The notes below the pieces were generated by a model that was given only the letters and a program-made list of their open reading frames with translations, did no database searches and had not been told where the DNA came from. From positions 1 through 6,319 of the forward strand of contig JAGBZZ010000145.1 of NCBI GenBank assembly GCA_017652965.1: a stretch of DNA of 6,319 nt. Reading direction: 5' to 3'. The stretch's first letter is position 1, and every line of letters begins with the position of its first letter. The stretch is from Clostridia bacterium. GTDB taxonomy: Bacteria; Bacillota_A; Clostridia; Oscillospirales; CAG-272. A program made the translations under genes and the position numbers. Positions 1-6,318 of this stretch are shown here, piece by piece.

Positions 1-1
1 C

Positions 2-1132
2 TATTACCGCCACTCGGTCGCCTGGCAGAAGCTTCTCCGCAAGGACTGCTTTGAGCTGTGCCGCCGTGCCGAGACCCTGGCGGGCTACGACTTCCTCGGT
101 GACATTGACACGCACTGGCACACCTTTGGCTACTGCGTGGGAATGATGAACGAATTTTACGAGCTGAAGCCGGGCGAGACGGTCGAAAACGTCCGCCGTT
201 ACAATTCCGATGCCGTCCTTCTCTGCGATCTTCCCCGCTCTCGCAATCTTCTGTCGGGCGAGAAGATCACCCTACCCATCCTCCTTTCCCACTATGGCGA
301 GGACATCAAGAAGGCCACCCTTACCCTCCGTCTTTCGGACGGGGCGCGGGTGCTTTTGCGTCGCACGGTACCGCTTTCGGACCTCACGGCGGGCGGACTT
401 TACGAGCTTTATCGCCTCGACGTACGTGTGCCGCACACCGACCGTCCCCTCCGCCTGACCCTGACGGCGACCCTGGCGGGCGGCAACACCGACACCGAAA
501 ACGCATGGGAGCTTTACGCCTTCCCCAAGGTGAAGATGCCGACCGAAGCGGCACTGCGCCGCGCGGGGGTCATAGTGGCCACCGACATGAGTGCCGAGGC
601 ACTGACGGCCGCCCTTGCCCGCGGCGGGCGGGTGGTTTTGCTTGGCACGGGTCCCCTGCCAACCGAAAAGATCTCCTTCCAGATCTCGCTGGCGGGACGC
701 ACGAACGGGCATCTTGCCACCGTGATCACCGATCACCCCCTGCTTGCCGACCTGCCGCACGATGGGTACTGTGCCCACCAGTTCCGCGCGATGATGAACG
801 GCGGCGCGGCGGCGGTCTTAGAGGGGAGCGGTGTGCCCTATGCCCCGATCATTGAGATCGCCACGACCTACAAAAACGCACGGCGCGAGGCACTCCTCTT
901 TGAGTACCGCGTGGGGGCGGGGCGGTTGCTTGTCTGCACACTGAACCTCCGCGAGGATGACCCCTGCGCGCTTTGGCTCCGTGAGCGGATGCTTACCTAC
1001 GCCGCCGGCGAGGAATTTGCCCCCAAGGATGCCCTCTCCCCTGCCGCGCTTTCCGCGCTTTTGGGCACGGCATCGGTCGCCGACGAAGAAAACGCCAACG
1101 CGGCGACCAACAAAAACGATATTACGGCGTAA
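2..1132 (+). CDS. Glycoside hydrolase family 2-like protein, C-terminal part (5' truncated by window edge)
   Basis: The reading frame is open from the window's first bases to TAA at 1130-1132, giving 376 residues of a longer protein. No start is in view; the GTG at 137 is internal, because the 45 codons before it read as good protein. Fragment residues 27-43 (GYDFLGDIDTHWHTFGY) resemble the segment closing the catalytic TIM barrel of GH2 beta-galactosidase-like enzymes. About residues 85-175 look like a beta-sandwich (Ig-like) domain. About 188-335 look like an alpha/beta Rossmann-type or GATase1-like domain (GVIVATD, GGRVVLLGTG, then GAGRLLVCTLNL), as found at the C-terminus of some GH2 proteins. 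The tail (ENANAATNKND) is low-complexity. GH2 enzymes retain configuration using two glutamates; those would lie upstream and cannot be checked. It probably hydrolyses a beta-linked sugar, but the substrate is unknown. The family call is recognition by eye. The gene may belong with the GH109 pair in a glycan locus, but it lies on the other strand with a separate gene between. Confidence 0.7.
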   Translation, partial: YYRHSVAWQKLLRKDCFELCRRAETLAGYDFLGDIDTHWHTFGYCVGMMNEFYELKPGETVENVRRYNSDAVLLCDLPRSRNLLSGEKITLPILLSHYGEDIKKATLTLRLSDGARVLLRRTVPLSDLTAGGLYELYRLDVRVPHTDRPLRLTLTATLAGGNTDTENAWELYAFPKVKMPTEAALRRAGVIVATDMSAEALTAALARGGRVVLLGTGPLPTEKISFQISLAGRTNGHLATVITDHPLLADLPHDGYCAHQFRAMMNGGAAAVLEGSGVPYAPIIEIATTYKNARREALLFEYRVGAGRLLVCTLNLREDDPCALWLRERMLTYAAGEEFAPKDALSPAALSALLGTASVADEENANAATNKNDITA

Positions 1133-1160
1133 TCCCTTTTCCCAAAAACAACATTTTTCC

Positions 1161-1190
1161 TTGACAAGCCGGCGCCCTGCGTAGTATAAT
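1161..1190 (+). promoter_or_regulatory. Sigma-70 type promoter for the membrane protein gene
   Basis: The -35 box TTGACA (1161-1166) and -10 box TATAAT (1185-1190) both match consensus exactly, with an 18-bp spacer. Transcription should start near 1197, leaving a leader of roughly 34 nt before the ATG at 1231. The promoter sits in the 56-bp gap after the GH2-like gene, so the next gene has its own strong promoter. No operator-like repeat is visible around it. Confidence 0.85.
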
Positions 1191-1216
1191 GAAAATGCCT
1201 ATACCGTTTTTTGGAA

Positions 1217-1223
1217 AAGGAGA
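1217..1223 (+). promoter_or_regulatory. Ribosome binding site that fixes the start at 1231
   Basis: AAGGAGA lies 7 nt before ATG 1231. The longer in-frame ATG at 1189 overlaps the promoter's -10 box, so it would not be on the transcript, and it has no Shine-Dalgarno sequence. This settles the start at 1231. Confidence 0.85.
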
Positions 1224-1230
1224 CAAAAAC

Positions 1231-1923
1231 ATGGAAAAGCCAAGAGAAGAAAACCAGGAATACAAGCAAAACGCCCGTTACTTCGGCCAAAGCAACCTGA
1301 TCCAGCCGATCGGCCTGGCGCTGGTGGCGCTTGCCATCGTGCTGTTCTTCAGCCATCTCGGATACGTCAGCTATATTCTGATGAGTATCGCGCTACCCGT
1401 CGGCATCTTTCTGGCCGTCATCGGCATCTCGCACGAGGGAGAGGTAACGGCGCACTTTCACTGCGCGGTGGAGGACGTCGGCCCTACCTTTGAGGAGGAG
1501 CAGGCGCTGAAGGGCCGCCTTTCGCACAAGGTGGGCATCACGGTTGCCGAGGGGTTTGAATACCGTGAGGGGCTTGCCCTTAAGAAAAGCAAGGGCGGCA
1601 CGATCTATTCCTCGCGTTATTCCAAGGCACTTCTTTATCCGCTCACCGATGCCGTTTGCATTTATGCCCGCAGCATTTCGCTGGTAGAGGAGGATCGCCG
1701 CGAGATCGCGGAGGAGATCCCCTACGCCGATATTGACGTCTTTGCCATCACGACGGCAGAGGATACCCTGACCTACGGAAAGCGCCGCTTTACCGTAAAG
1801 CATTCGACCCTCACCGTCAAGACCCATTCCGGCAAGTGCTTCACTATGCCGATCGCCGATGACGTGACCACCGCCGCCCTTGCCGAATTTGTAGAGAAGA
1901 GCGCCGCGGCGGCCAAGGCATAA
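1231..1923 (+). CDS. Hypothetical membrane protein with two N-terminal transmembrane helices
   Basis: I do not recognise a named family. The start at 1231 gives 230 residues. A charged, polar N-terminus (residues 1-20, rich in K, E and Q) is followed by two hydrophobic segments, about 23-40 and 47-66, separated by a short SHLGYV turn, so a helical hairpin in the membrane is predicted. The remaining ~160 residues are soluble. Residues 70-100 are acidic. Residues 135-208 alternate hydrophobic and polar residues in a beta-strand pattern containing IPYADIDVF, which loosely recalls bacterial PH-like (YdbT/DUF304-type) domains; that resemblance is weak. The C-terminus is alanine-rich. Both termini are probably cytoplasmic (inference from the even number of helices and the charged N-terminus). 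It is transcribed alone, from a consensus promoter to a strong terminator, so it is probably well expressed and independent of the flanking sugar genes. No catalytic motif is visible. Confidence 0.75.
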   Translation: MEKPREENQEYKQNARYFGQSNLIQPIGLALVALAIVLFFSHLGYVSYILMSIALPVGIFLAVIGISHEGEVTAHFHCAVEDVGPTFEEEQALKGRLSHKVGITVAEGFEYREGLALKKSKGGTIYSSRYSKALLYPLTDAVCIYARSISLVEEDRREIAEEIPYADIDVFAITTAEDTLTYGKRRFTVKHSTLTVKTHSGKCFTMPIADDVTTAALAEFVEKSAAAAKA

Positions 1924-1936
1924 CGAAGGAAAAAAG

Positions 1937-1969
1937 AAAAAAGAGACACGCAGTGCGTGTCTCTTTTTT
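1937..1969. terminator. Bidirectional intrinsic terminator between convergent genes
   Basis: A perfect 15-bp stem pairs 1937-1951 with 1955-1969 around a 3-nt loop. The stem core is GAGACACGC/GCGTGTCTC, flanked by an A-run on the left and a T-run on the right. It therefore gives a U-tract on either strand, serving the membrane protein gene (ends 1923) and the second GH109-like gene, whose TAA stop (1971-1969) touches the stem edge. Confidence 0.9.
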
Positions 1970-3222
1970 TACGGAACAATGGGGGTAGCGGGATCATCCA
2001 TCACGGTATCCAAGGAGTATTTACTAAGAAGCGGGGCGGTATCCCGCCAGGCGCCGTCGCTGAAATCCGGGAATTCGACAGGTGCGCCGCCCGCACGGAT
2101 GGAGGCCTCGGAAAGCGGGGCGATCGCCATCCACGTCAGGGTATCGTAGGTGTCGATCGGCGGGCGTTCGCCACGTTTGGCCGCCTCGATAAAGGCGCGC
2201 ACGACAAGATAGTCTGCCCCGTCGTGTCCGCCCACGATCCCGCGCGCCAAGAACTCTTTAAAAAGCGGATGTTCGTAGGTATTCCGCGCACTTTCTTCAT
2301 TATTCTCCAAATTTTCCTCCATTCCCTCGAAAAACAGCACACGTCGCGCCTCCGAGAACATGCCGCGAGTGCCGCGAATCGTATAGTTTCTCGTAGAAAA
2401 CGGGCGCGGAAGGGTGGTATCAAGGCAAAGGAGAACCGTTTCTCCATTTTCGCAGGTCAAAACCGTGTTTACGATGTCCCCCTGCGTGTAGGTGACGTGG
2501 GCGTGCGGGCTATCCTCACCGAGGATACGGCGTGCCCCCTCACGAAGTCCCCGCGCCTTGGAGGCGAAGGAGGAAAGAGACAGGAAGCGGTTGCCGCGCC
2601 CGATGCCAAGCACCTTGGAGATCGGCCCCAGCTCGTGGGTCGGGTACTGCTCACAGTTCCGCTTACGGTAGGAGGCGATACGGTAGTGGGGATTCTCACC
2701 GTCGATCCCACGGAGGAGGTCGCACGCGCGGATATCGTGGTGATAGCCGCCCGAGCAATGGACGATCTCACCGAAAAGCCCGCGGTGCGCGACGTTCAGA
2801 AGCATCAGCTCACGCCGCATATAGCAGGTGTTTTCCAGCATCATAAGATGCGCACCCGTCCGCTTGTGCGCGGCAAGCAGGCGCTCGCACTCGGCAAGCG
2901 AAAAGGCACAGCCCACCTCGGTGGCGGTGTACTTCCCCGCGAGGAGCGAGGCCTCGGCCATTTCCACGCGCCCGTCCCAGCCTGTCATCAGAAGGACGGC
3001 ATCGACGGACGCATCGCGCAGGATCTCGCGGTAATCGGCCACACGGCGGGGGACAGGCAGACCTGCGGCCGCAAAGAGCCCCGCGGCCTTTTGGAGTGCG
3101 GGCGGGTAGGTGTCGCAAAGATAGGCCACCTCGACGTCCCGCATCGGCAGAAGGTCATGCTCAAGGACGGCCATACCGCGCCGCCCAAGGCCGACGTATC
3201 CAACCTTTAGCTTTTCCTTCAT
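1969..3222 (-). CDS. Gfo/Idh/MocA-fold protein, GH109-like (second gene of tandem pair)
   Basis: A 417-residue protein. Residues 7-16 carry the Rossmann dinucleotide motif (GLGRRG at 11-16), so tightly bound NAD(H) is expected. The rest matches, from memory, Elizabethkingia alpha-N-acetylgalactosaminidase, founder of GH109: MLEN ending near 131, GGYHH at 158-162, QYPTHELGP at 192-200, RGNRF at 209-213, QGDIV at 247-251, GGH at 331-333 and EFPDFSDGAW at 383-392. Active-site residues I recall for that enzyme (Glu149, Tyr179, Tyr225, His228) have equivalents at Glu130, Tyr160, Tyr193 and His196. GH109 enzymes cleave by transient NAD-dependent oxidation at C3 and elimination. The usual Gfo/Idh/MocA EKP motif reads EVG (102-104). 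There is no signal peptide, so it is cytoplasmic, unlike the exported founder. The start ATG overlaps the upstream TGA stop (ATGA) and has GGGAGG 7 nt before it (3235-3230), implying translational coupling. Position 334 is Asp where its paralogue has Gly. It could instead be a sugar oxidoreductase; the substrate is unproven. Confidence 0.88.
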   Translation of the reverse strand: MKEKLKVGYVGLGRRGMAVLEHDLLPMRDVEVAYLCDTYPPALQKAAGLFAAAGLPVPRRVADYREILRDASVDAVLLMTGWDGRVEMAEASLLAGKYTATEVGCAFSLAECERLLAAHKRTGAHLMMLENTCYMRRELMLLNVAHRGLFGEIVHCSGGYHHDIRACDLLRGIDGENPHYRIASYRKRNCEQYPTHELGPISKVLGIGRGNRFLSLSSFASKARGLREGARRILGEDSPHAHVTYTQGDIVNTVLTCENGETVLLCLDTTLPRPFSTRNYTIRGTRGMFSEARRVLFFEGMEENLENNEESARNTYEHPLFKEFLARGIVGGHDGADYLVVRAFIEAAKRGERPPIDTYDTLTWMAIAPLSEASIRAGGAPVEFPDFSDGAWRDTAPLLSKYSLDTVMDDPATPIVP

Positions 3223-4493
3223 TCAGCATCCTCCCGCGCGGGAAAGATGGGCGTCCCCGCATCCTCAAACACGGCATCCAGGGAATATTTGCTGAGTAGC
3301 GGCTCCCCCGGGGTCTGCCAGGCACCGTCGCTGAAATCCGGGAATTCGACCGGGGCACCGCCCGCACGGATTGAGGCCTCGGAAAGCGGGGCGATGGCCA
3401 TCCAGGTCAAGCTGTCGTAGGTGTTGATGGGGGGTACCTCACCCCGCTTGACCGCCTCCACAAAGGCGCGGCAGACGAGATAATCGATGCCGCCGTGACC
3501 GCCCTGCATCGAGCCCGACGTATACTCACGGTACAGGGGGTGGTCATGGGTCTTGTACATTTCCTCTTCGTTGTTTTCGATCTTCTCCTCCATCCCCTCA
3601 AAAAAGAGGACGCGCCGCTCCTCGGTGTACATACCAAGCGTGCCGCGCACGGTGAAGTTGCGGCTGTAGTAGGCGCGCGGGAGGGTGGTGTCAAGGCAGA
3701 GATGCACCGTCTCGCCGCCTGCGCAGGTGAGGATCGTGGTCACGATATCACCCTGGGCATACTCGGCCTTCGCCTCCGGGCTGTCTTCCCCCAGGATATG
3801 CTCGGCCGCCGCACGCAGGCCGCGGCTTTTGGAGGAGAAGGAGGCAAGAGAGAGGAAGCGGTTGCCGCGCCCGATGCCAAGCACCTTGGAGATTGGCCCC
3901 AGTGCGTGGGTCGGGTATTGCTCGCAGTTCCGCTTTTCGTAGTTCGGCAGGCGGTAGTGCTTGCCCTCACCCGGCTTCTGCAGGAAAAGCTCGCACGCGG
4001 GCAGGTAATGGTGGTAGCCGCCGTCGCAGTGCACAAGCTCACCGAATGCCCCCTCAAGCGCCAGCCGCAGGCCCATCATCTCGCGGCGGCCGTAGCAGCA
4101 GTTTTCCAGCATCATCAGATGCGCCCCCGTCTTCTCGTGGGCGGCCTTCACACGCAGGCACTCCTCCAGCGTAAACGCGCACCCCACCTCTACGGCGGTA
4201 TACTTCCCCGCCAGTAAGGAGTCCTCAACCAGGGTCATGCGCCCGTCCCAGCCGGTCATCAGAAAGACGGCATCCACCGTCCCGTCGGCCAGGATCTCAC
4301 GGTAGTCGGCCGTTTGCCGCGGGACGGTACGCCCCGCCTTCTCAAAAAGTGCAACCGCCGCCTCCATAGCGGGGGCGTGGATATCGCAAAGGTATGCGAC
4401 CTCAACGTCCGCCATCTGCATAATGCAGGCAGAAAGAACGCCCCTTCCGCGGCGGCCAAGCCCCACGTAACCGATCCGGATCTTTCTTTTCAT
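3219..4493 (-). CDS. Gfo/Idh/MocA-fold protein, GH109-like (first gene of tandem pair)
   Basis: A 424-residue paralogue of the next gene, identical at about 269 of the first 392 aligned positions without gaps (hand count). It has the NAD-binding GLGRRG motif (11-16), EVG (102-104), MLENCCY (128-134), GGYHH (158-162), YPTH (193-196) and GGHGG (331-335). Glu130, Tyr160, Tyr193 and His196 align with the residues I recall as the GH109 active site, and the 30-residue Glu-to-Tyr spacing is the same as in the founder enzyme. The stretch from Tyr160 to Tyr193 is about 13 residues shorter than in the founder, so the substrate pocket may differ. The predicted role is NAD-dependent hydrolysis of a GalNAc-type glycoside in the cytoplasm; a sugar dehydrogenase is the alternative. 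The start ATG at 4493 has AAGGAG (4507-4502) 8 nt before it. The C-terminus has an extra AREDAE tail that overlaps the next gene's ribosome binding site and start codon. This is the promoter-proximal gene, divergent from the AraC regulator. Confidence 0.88.
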   Translation of the reverse strand: MKRKIRIGYVGLGRRGRGVLSACIMQMADVEVAYLCDIHAPAMEAAVALFEKAGRTVPRQTADYREILADGTVDAVFLMTGWDGRMTLVEDSLLAGKYTAVEVGCAFTLEECLRVKAAHEKTGAHLMMLENCCYGRREMMGLRLALEGAFGELVHCDGGYHHYLPACELFLQKPGEGKHYRLPNYEKRNCEQYPTHALGPISKVLGIGRGNRFLSLASFSSKSRGLRAAAEHILGEDSPEAKAEYAQGDIVTTILTCAGGETVHLCLDTTLPRAYYSRNFTVRGTLGMYTEERRVLFFEGMEEKIENNEEEMYKTHDHPLYREYTSGSMQGGHGGIDYLVCRAFVEAVKRGEVPPINTYDSLTWMAIAPLSEASIRAGGAPVEFPDFSDGAWQTPGEPLLSKYSLDAVFEDAGTPIFPAREDAE

Positions 4494-4510
4494 ATTTTGA
4501 ACTCCTTATA

Positions 4511-4542
4511 TTGACTTTCAGCCTTGGCTGTGCTACTATAAT
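4511..4542 (+). promoter_or_regulatory. Probable promoter of the AraC-family regulator gene
   Basis: TTGACT (4511-4516) is followed after 17 bp by TACTAT (4534-4539), preceded by TG at 4531-4532, which makes an extended -10 (TGCTACTAT). A perfect TATAAT at 4537-4542 is also present but sits 20 bp from the -35, longer than usual. Either box would start transcription near 4546-4549, giving a leader of about 65 nt. The exact -10 is uncertain. Confidence 0.5.
4519..4530. repeat. Inverted repeat CAGCC-TT-GGCTG, possible operator
   Basis: Two 5-bp arms pair perfectly around a TT centre. The site lies between the -35 and -10 of the regulator promoter and just inside the predicted transcript start of the GH109 operon, so a protein bound here could block both promoters. 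It is short enough to be chance. Confidence 0.3.
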
Positions 4543-4568
4543 GATATCACACCAAAAAGAGAATTCAA
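4541..4568 (-). promoter_or_regulatory. Probable promoter of the GH109-like operon
   Basis: On the minus strand, TTGAAT (4568-4563) is followed after 16 bp by TATCAT (4546-4541), preceded by TGA, an extended -10 (TGATATCAT). Transcription would start near 4534, about 40 nt before the ATG at 4493. The weak -35 fits an activator-dependent promoter. The -10 overlaps the TATAAT of the divergent promoter. Confidence 0.5.
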
Positions 4569-4589
4569 GCCCTAAAAAGGTACAAAAAG
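4554..4589. repeat. Three AAAAAG direct repeats in helical phase
   Basis: AAAAAG occurs at 4554-4559, 4574-4579 and 4584-4589, with starts 20 and 10 bp apart, so all three face the same side of the helix. The last two lie just upstream of the GH109 operon's -35, near -40 and -50, where an activator or an UP element would act. AraC-family proteins often bind direct repeats, so these are candidate sites. Phased A-tracts could also simply bend the DNA. Confidence 0.4.
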
Positions 4590-4612
4590 TGTCATTTTGG
4601 AGATAAACTGAT

Positions 4613-5419
4613 ATGAAGCTCGTCCCCCTCACCCCCGACTTCCGCCCGACGGCGATCTATGACAGCGTTTTTGACCGCGTCTTTCCGCCCGATATGTCCT
4701 TTGGCGGCGAGGCGCACGATTTTTACGAGATCGTGTTTGTGGAAAGCGGCAGGATCGAGGTCACCGAAAACGAAGAGATCTATCTCCTCGGCGAGGGGGA
4801 TATGATCCTGCATGCGCCGATGGAGTTTCACCGCATCCGTTCGGCCGAGGGGACGATGCCGCACGTGCAAAATCTCAGTTTTGCCGCCGAGGGCACCCTG
4901 CCGCCGCCCCTGCTTTTGGGGGTGATGCGGCTTTCCCCTGCCGAGCGCAAGGAGTTTGCCGCCCTCTTCCGTTTTTGCAAGGACACTTGGGCGCAGGAAA
5001 GCGGTGATGGCCACACAGCAGGCGAGGCGGCGGCCATGCTGACCCTGTTCCTTTTGCATCTGTGTAAGAACGAGGGGGGCTACGAGGGCACGGCGCCCAC
5101 CGCGCCGGCCGCCGCATACCGCACCCTTGTCCGACTGATGAACGAGCGCGTTTCGGACAATCTCGCCTTGGAGGAGCTAGCCGCCGCCGGCTTTGTCAGC
5201 ACCAGTTATCTCAAAAGCCTGTTTGCCCGCTATGCCGGCATCGGCCCGCGCACCTATTACAACAACCTCCGCCTGCAGGAGGCACAGCGGCTCCTGTCGC
5301 TTGGGTACACGGTGGCCGAAACGGCCGAGCTTATGCATTTCTCCTCCCCCAACAACTTCATCCGTTTTTTCAAAAGCAAGACCTCCATCACCCCGCTTCA
5401 GTACAAGCGCGGGGATTAG
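4613..5419 (+). CDS. AraC-family transcriptional regulator
   Basis: A 268-residue protein of typical AraC-family length. Residues about 30-90 form a predicted cupin sensor domain (HDFYEIVFVESGRIEV at 35-50, then GEGDMILHAPMEFHRI at 60-75), which in this family binds a small ligand, often a sugar. Residues about 168-268 are the DNA-binding domain with two helix-turn-helix units: LALEELAAAGFVSTSYLKSLF (184-204) and TVAETAELMHFSSPNNFIRFF (233-253), ending in the family signature FKSKTSITPLQYK. The ATG at 4613 has TTGGAGA (4597-4603) 9 nt before it. It is divergent from the GH109-like pair, with 119 bp between their start codons, the usual layout for a local regulator; it most likely activates that operon when its ligand is present (inference). 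The ligand cannot be read from sequence. It is followed by a hairpin and a convergent PstS-like pseudogene. Confidence 0.93.
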   Translation: MKLVPLTPDFRPTAIYDSVFDRVFPPDMSFGGEAHDFYEIVFVESGRIEVTENEEIYLLGEGDMILHAPMEFHRIRSAEGTMPHVQNLSFAAEGTLPPPLLLGVMRLSPAERKEFAALFRFCKDTWAQESGDGHTAGEAAAMLTLFLLHLCKNEGGYEGTAPTAPAAAYRTLVRLMNERVSDNLALEELAAAGFVSTSYLKSLFARYAGIGPRTYYNNLRLQEAQRLLSLGYTVAETAELMHFSSPNNFIRFFKSKTSITPLQYKRGD

Positions 5420-5447
5420 AAGGAGCGCAGGACGTCTTACAAAGAGC

Positions 5448-5478
5448 AGAGGGCACCCGACAAAGGCGGGTGCCCTCT
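5448..5478. terminator. Hairpin between convergent araC-type and pstS-like genes, probable terminator
   Basis: A perfect 12-bp GC-rich stem pairs 5448-5459 (AGAGGGCACCCG) with 5467-5478 around a 7-nt loop (ACAAAGG). It sits 28 nt after the regulator's TAG stop and 18 nt beyond the convergent gene's TGA. Neither side has a good U-tract (CTTCACAAG on plus, GCTCTTTG on minus), so termination may be weak or assisted. Confidence 0.65.
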
Positions 5479-5496
5479 TCACAAGCCTGGGTAACG

Positions 5497-6318
5497 TCAC
5501 CGGCCAACGCCAACGTAGCCCGTCTCCTCTATGATGGCCTGCCCCTCCTCGGACAGCACCCAGTCGACAAGGCGATCCACATTCGGATTCGGGTTCCCCT
5601 CATAGGTCACGGCGTACACGGGGGTCACGATCGGATAGAGGCCGTTTTGGATATTCTCCACCGTTGGGGCGACCCCGTCAATGGCGATGAGCTTGATGTC
5701 GGGGTTTTTGATGATCCCCTCCACGTAATAGCGGAAGGAAAAGCCGATCGAGCCGGATTTGTTCCTGTAATCGGCCACCCGTTCGATGATTCCGCCCATA
5801 CCGCGGACCTCGTAGGTCTCGGGATCCATCAGCGGGGTATCCCCCATAAAGCGGATCAGCATGCTCTGGCTACCGCTTCCCTCGTCGCGCTGGAAGGGGG
5901 CGATCGGCTCATCCGGGCCGCCCACCTCGCTCCAGTTTTTGATGCGCCCCGAGTAGATCCCGCGGAGCTCGTCGACCGTCAGCGAGGTTATGGGGTTATC
6001 CTTATGCACGAAGAAGACGAAGGCCTCGGAGCCGATCTCGGTATACCGGAAAACCGTGCCGCACTCCTCGGCATACGCAAGCTGCTCAAGAGAGGGGGCG
6101 GAGCCGAAATAGAGTTCGGTCCTTCGCTCGGCAAGCGCCATGTAGCCACCGTCAGTGTTGTTGTATTCAAAGACTCCGTCTTAATGCTCCGTCGTCTACG
6201 GATAGACGGCGTTGACAAAGGCAGAATAGACCGGAAAGGCGGCCGTCGGCCCGTCAAGGATCGGCAGATCACCCGTCAGCTGCAGGGTCTCGCTCCTGTG
6301 CTTCACGATCTTCGAGTC
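5497..6318 (-). pseudogene. PstS-like phosphate/anion ABC transporter substrate-binding protein, two in-frame stops, N-terminus off window
   Basis: Read on the minus strand from the right edge, one frame encodes a periplasmic-binding-type protein: LDGPTAAFPVYSAFVNAVYP, then TAG (6198-6196), four codons (TTEH), TAA (6183-6181), then DGVFEYNNTDGGY and 214 further residues from Met at 6141 to TGA at 5497. The downstream part is typical PstS-like sequence: FGSAPSLEQ, GSEAFVFFVHKDNP, IYSGRIKNWSEVGG, RDEGSGSQSML (ligand-binding loop), SIGFSFRYY, and a C-terminal VDWVLSEEGQAIIEETGY. Such lipoproteins bind phosphate or a related anion outside the membrane and deliver it to a PstCAB-type transporter; the signal peptide and lipobox would be off the window. 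The ATG at 6141 has no convincing ribosome binding site and lies inside the domain, so the 214-residue piece is unlikely to be a complete protein. Sequence matching the family on both sides of the stops, in one frame, supports an interrupted gene. Sequencing error is possible. No partner transporter genes are visible. Confidence 0.8.

Noticed and set aside
1133..1160. AAAAACAACATTTTT as a terminator for the GH2-like gene
   Set aside because: The possible stem is only 5 A-T pairs with no GC core, too weak to call.
1189..1230. Upstream ATG at 1189 as the start of the membrane protein (14 extra residues)
   Set aside because: This ATG overlaps the -10 box of the consensus promoter and has no ribosome binding site; ATG 1231 has AAGGAGA 7 nt before it.
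1957..3210. Long plus-strand open frame of 417 codons opposite the second GH109-like gene
   Set aside because: It mirrors the minus-strand gene almost exactly, has no family-like sequence, and starts inside the terminator. It is an antisense shadow produced by high GC codon use.
3495..4217. Plus-strand open frame of 240 codons opposite the first GH109-like gene
   Set aside because: It is antisense to a clearly conserved protein, has a composition typical of a shadow frame, and shows no recognisable domain.
6181..6198. Stop-codon recoding (TAG/TAA read as an amino acid)
   Set aside because: TAA ends three genes here and TAG ends the AraC gene at natural family lengths, so reassignment is not supported.
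5988..6272. Minus-strand frame of 94 codons overlapping the PstS-like region, considered as the frameshifted N-terminal part
   Set aside because: Its translation (RRPPFRSILPLSTPSIRRRR) is not PstS-like; the true upstream sequence is in the same frame as the downstream part, interrupted by stops.
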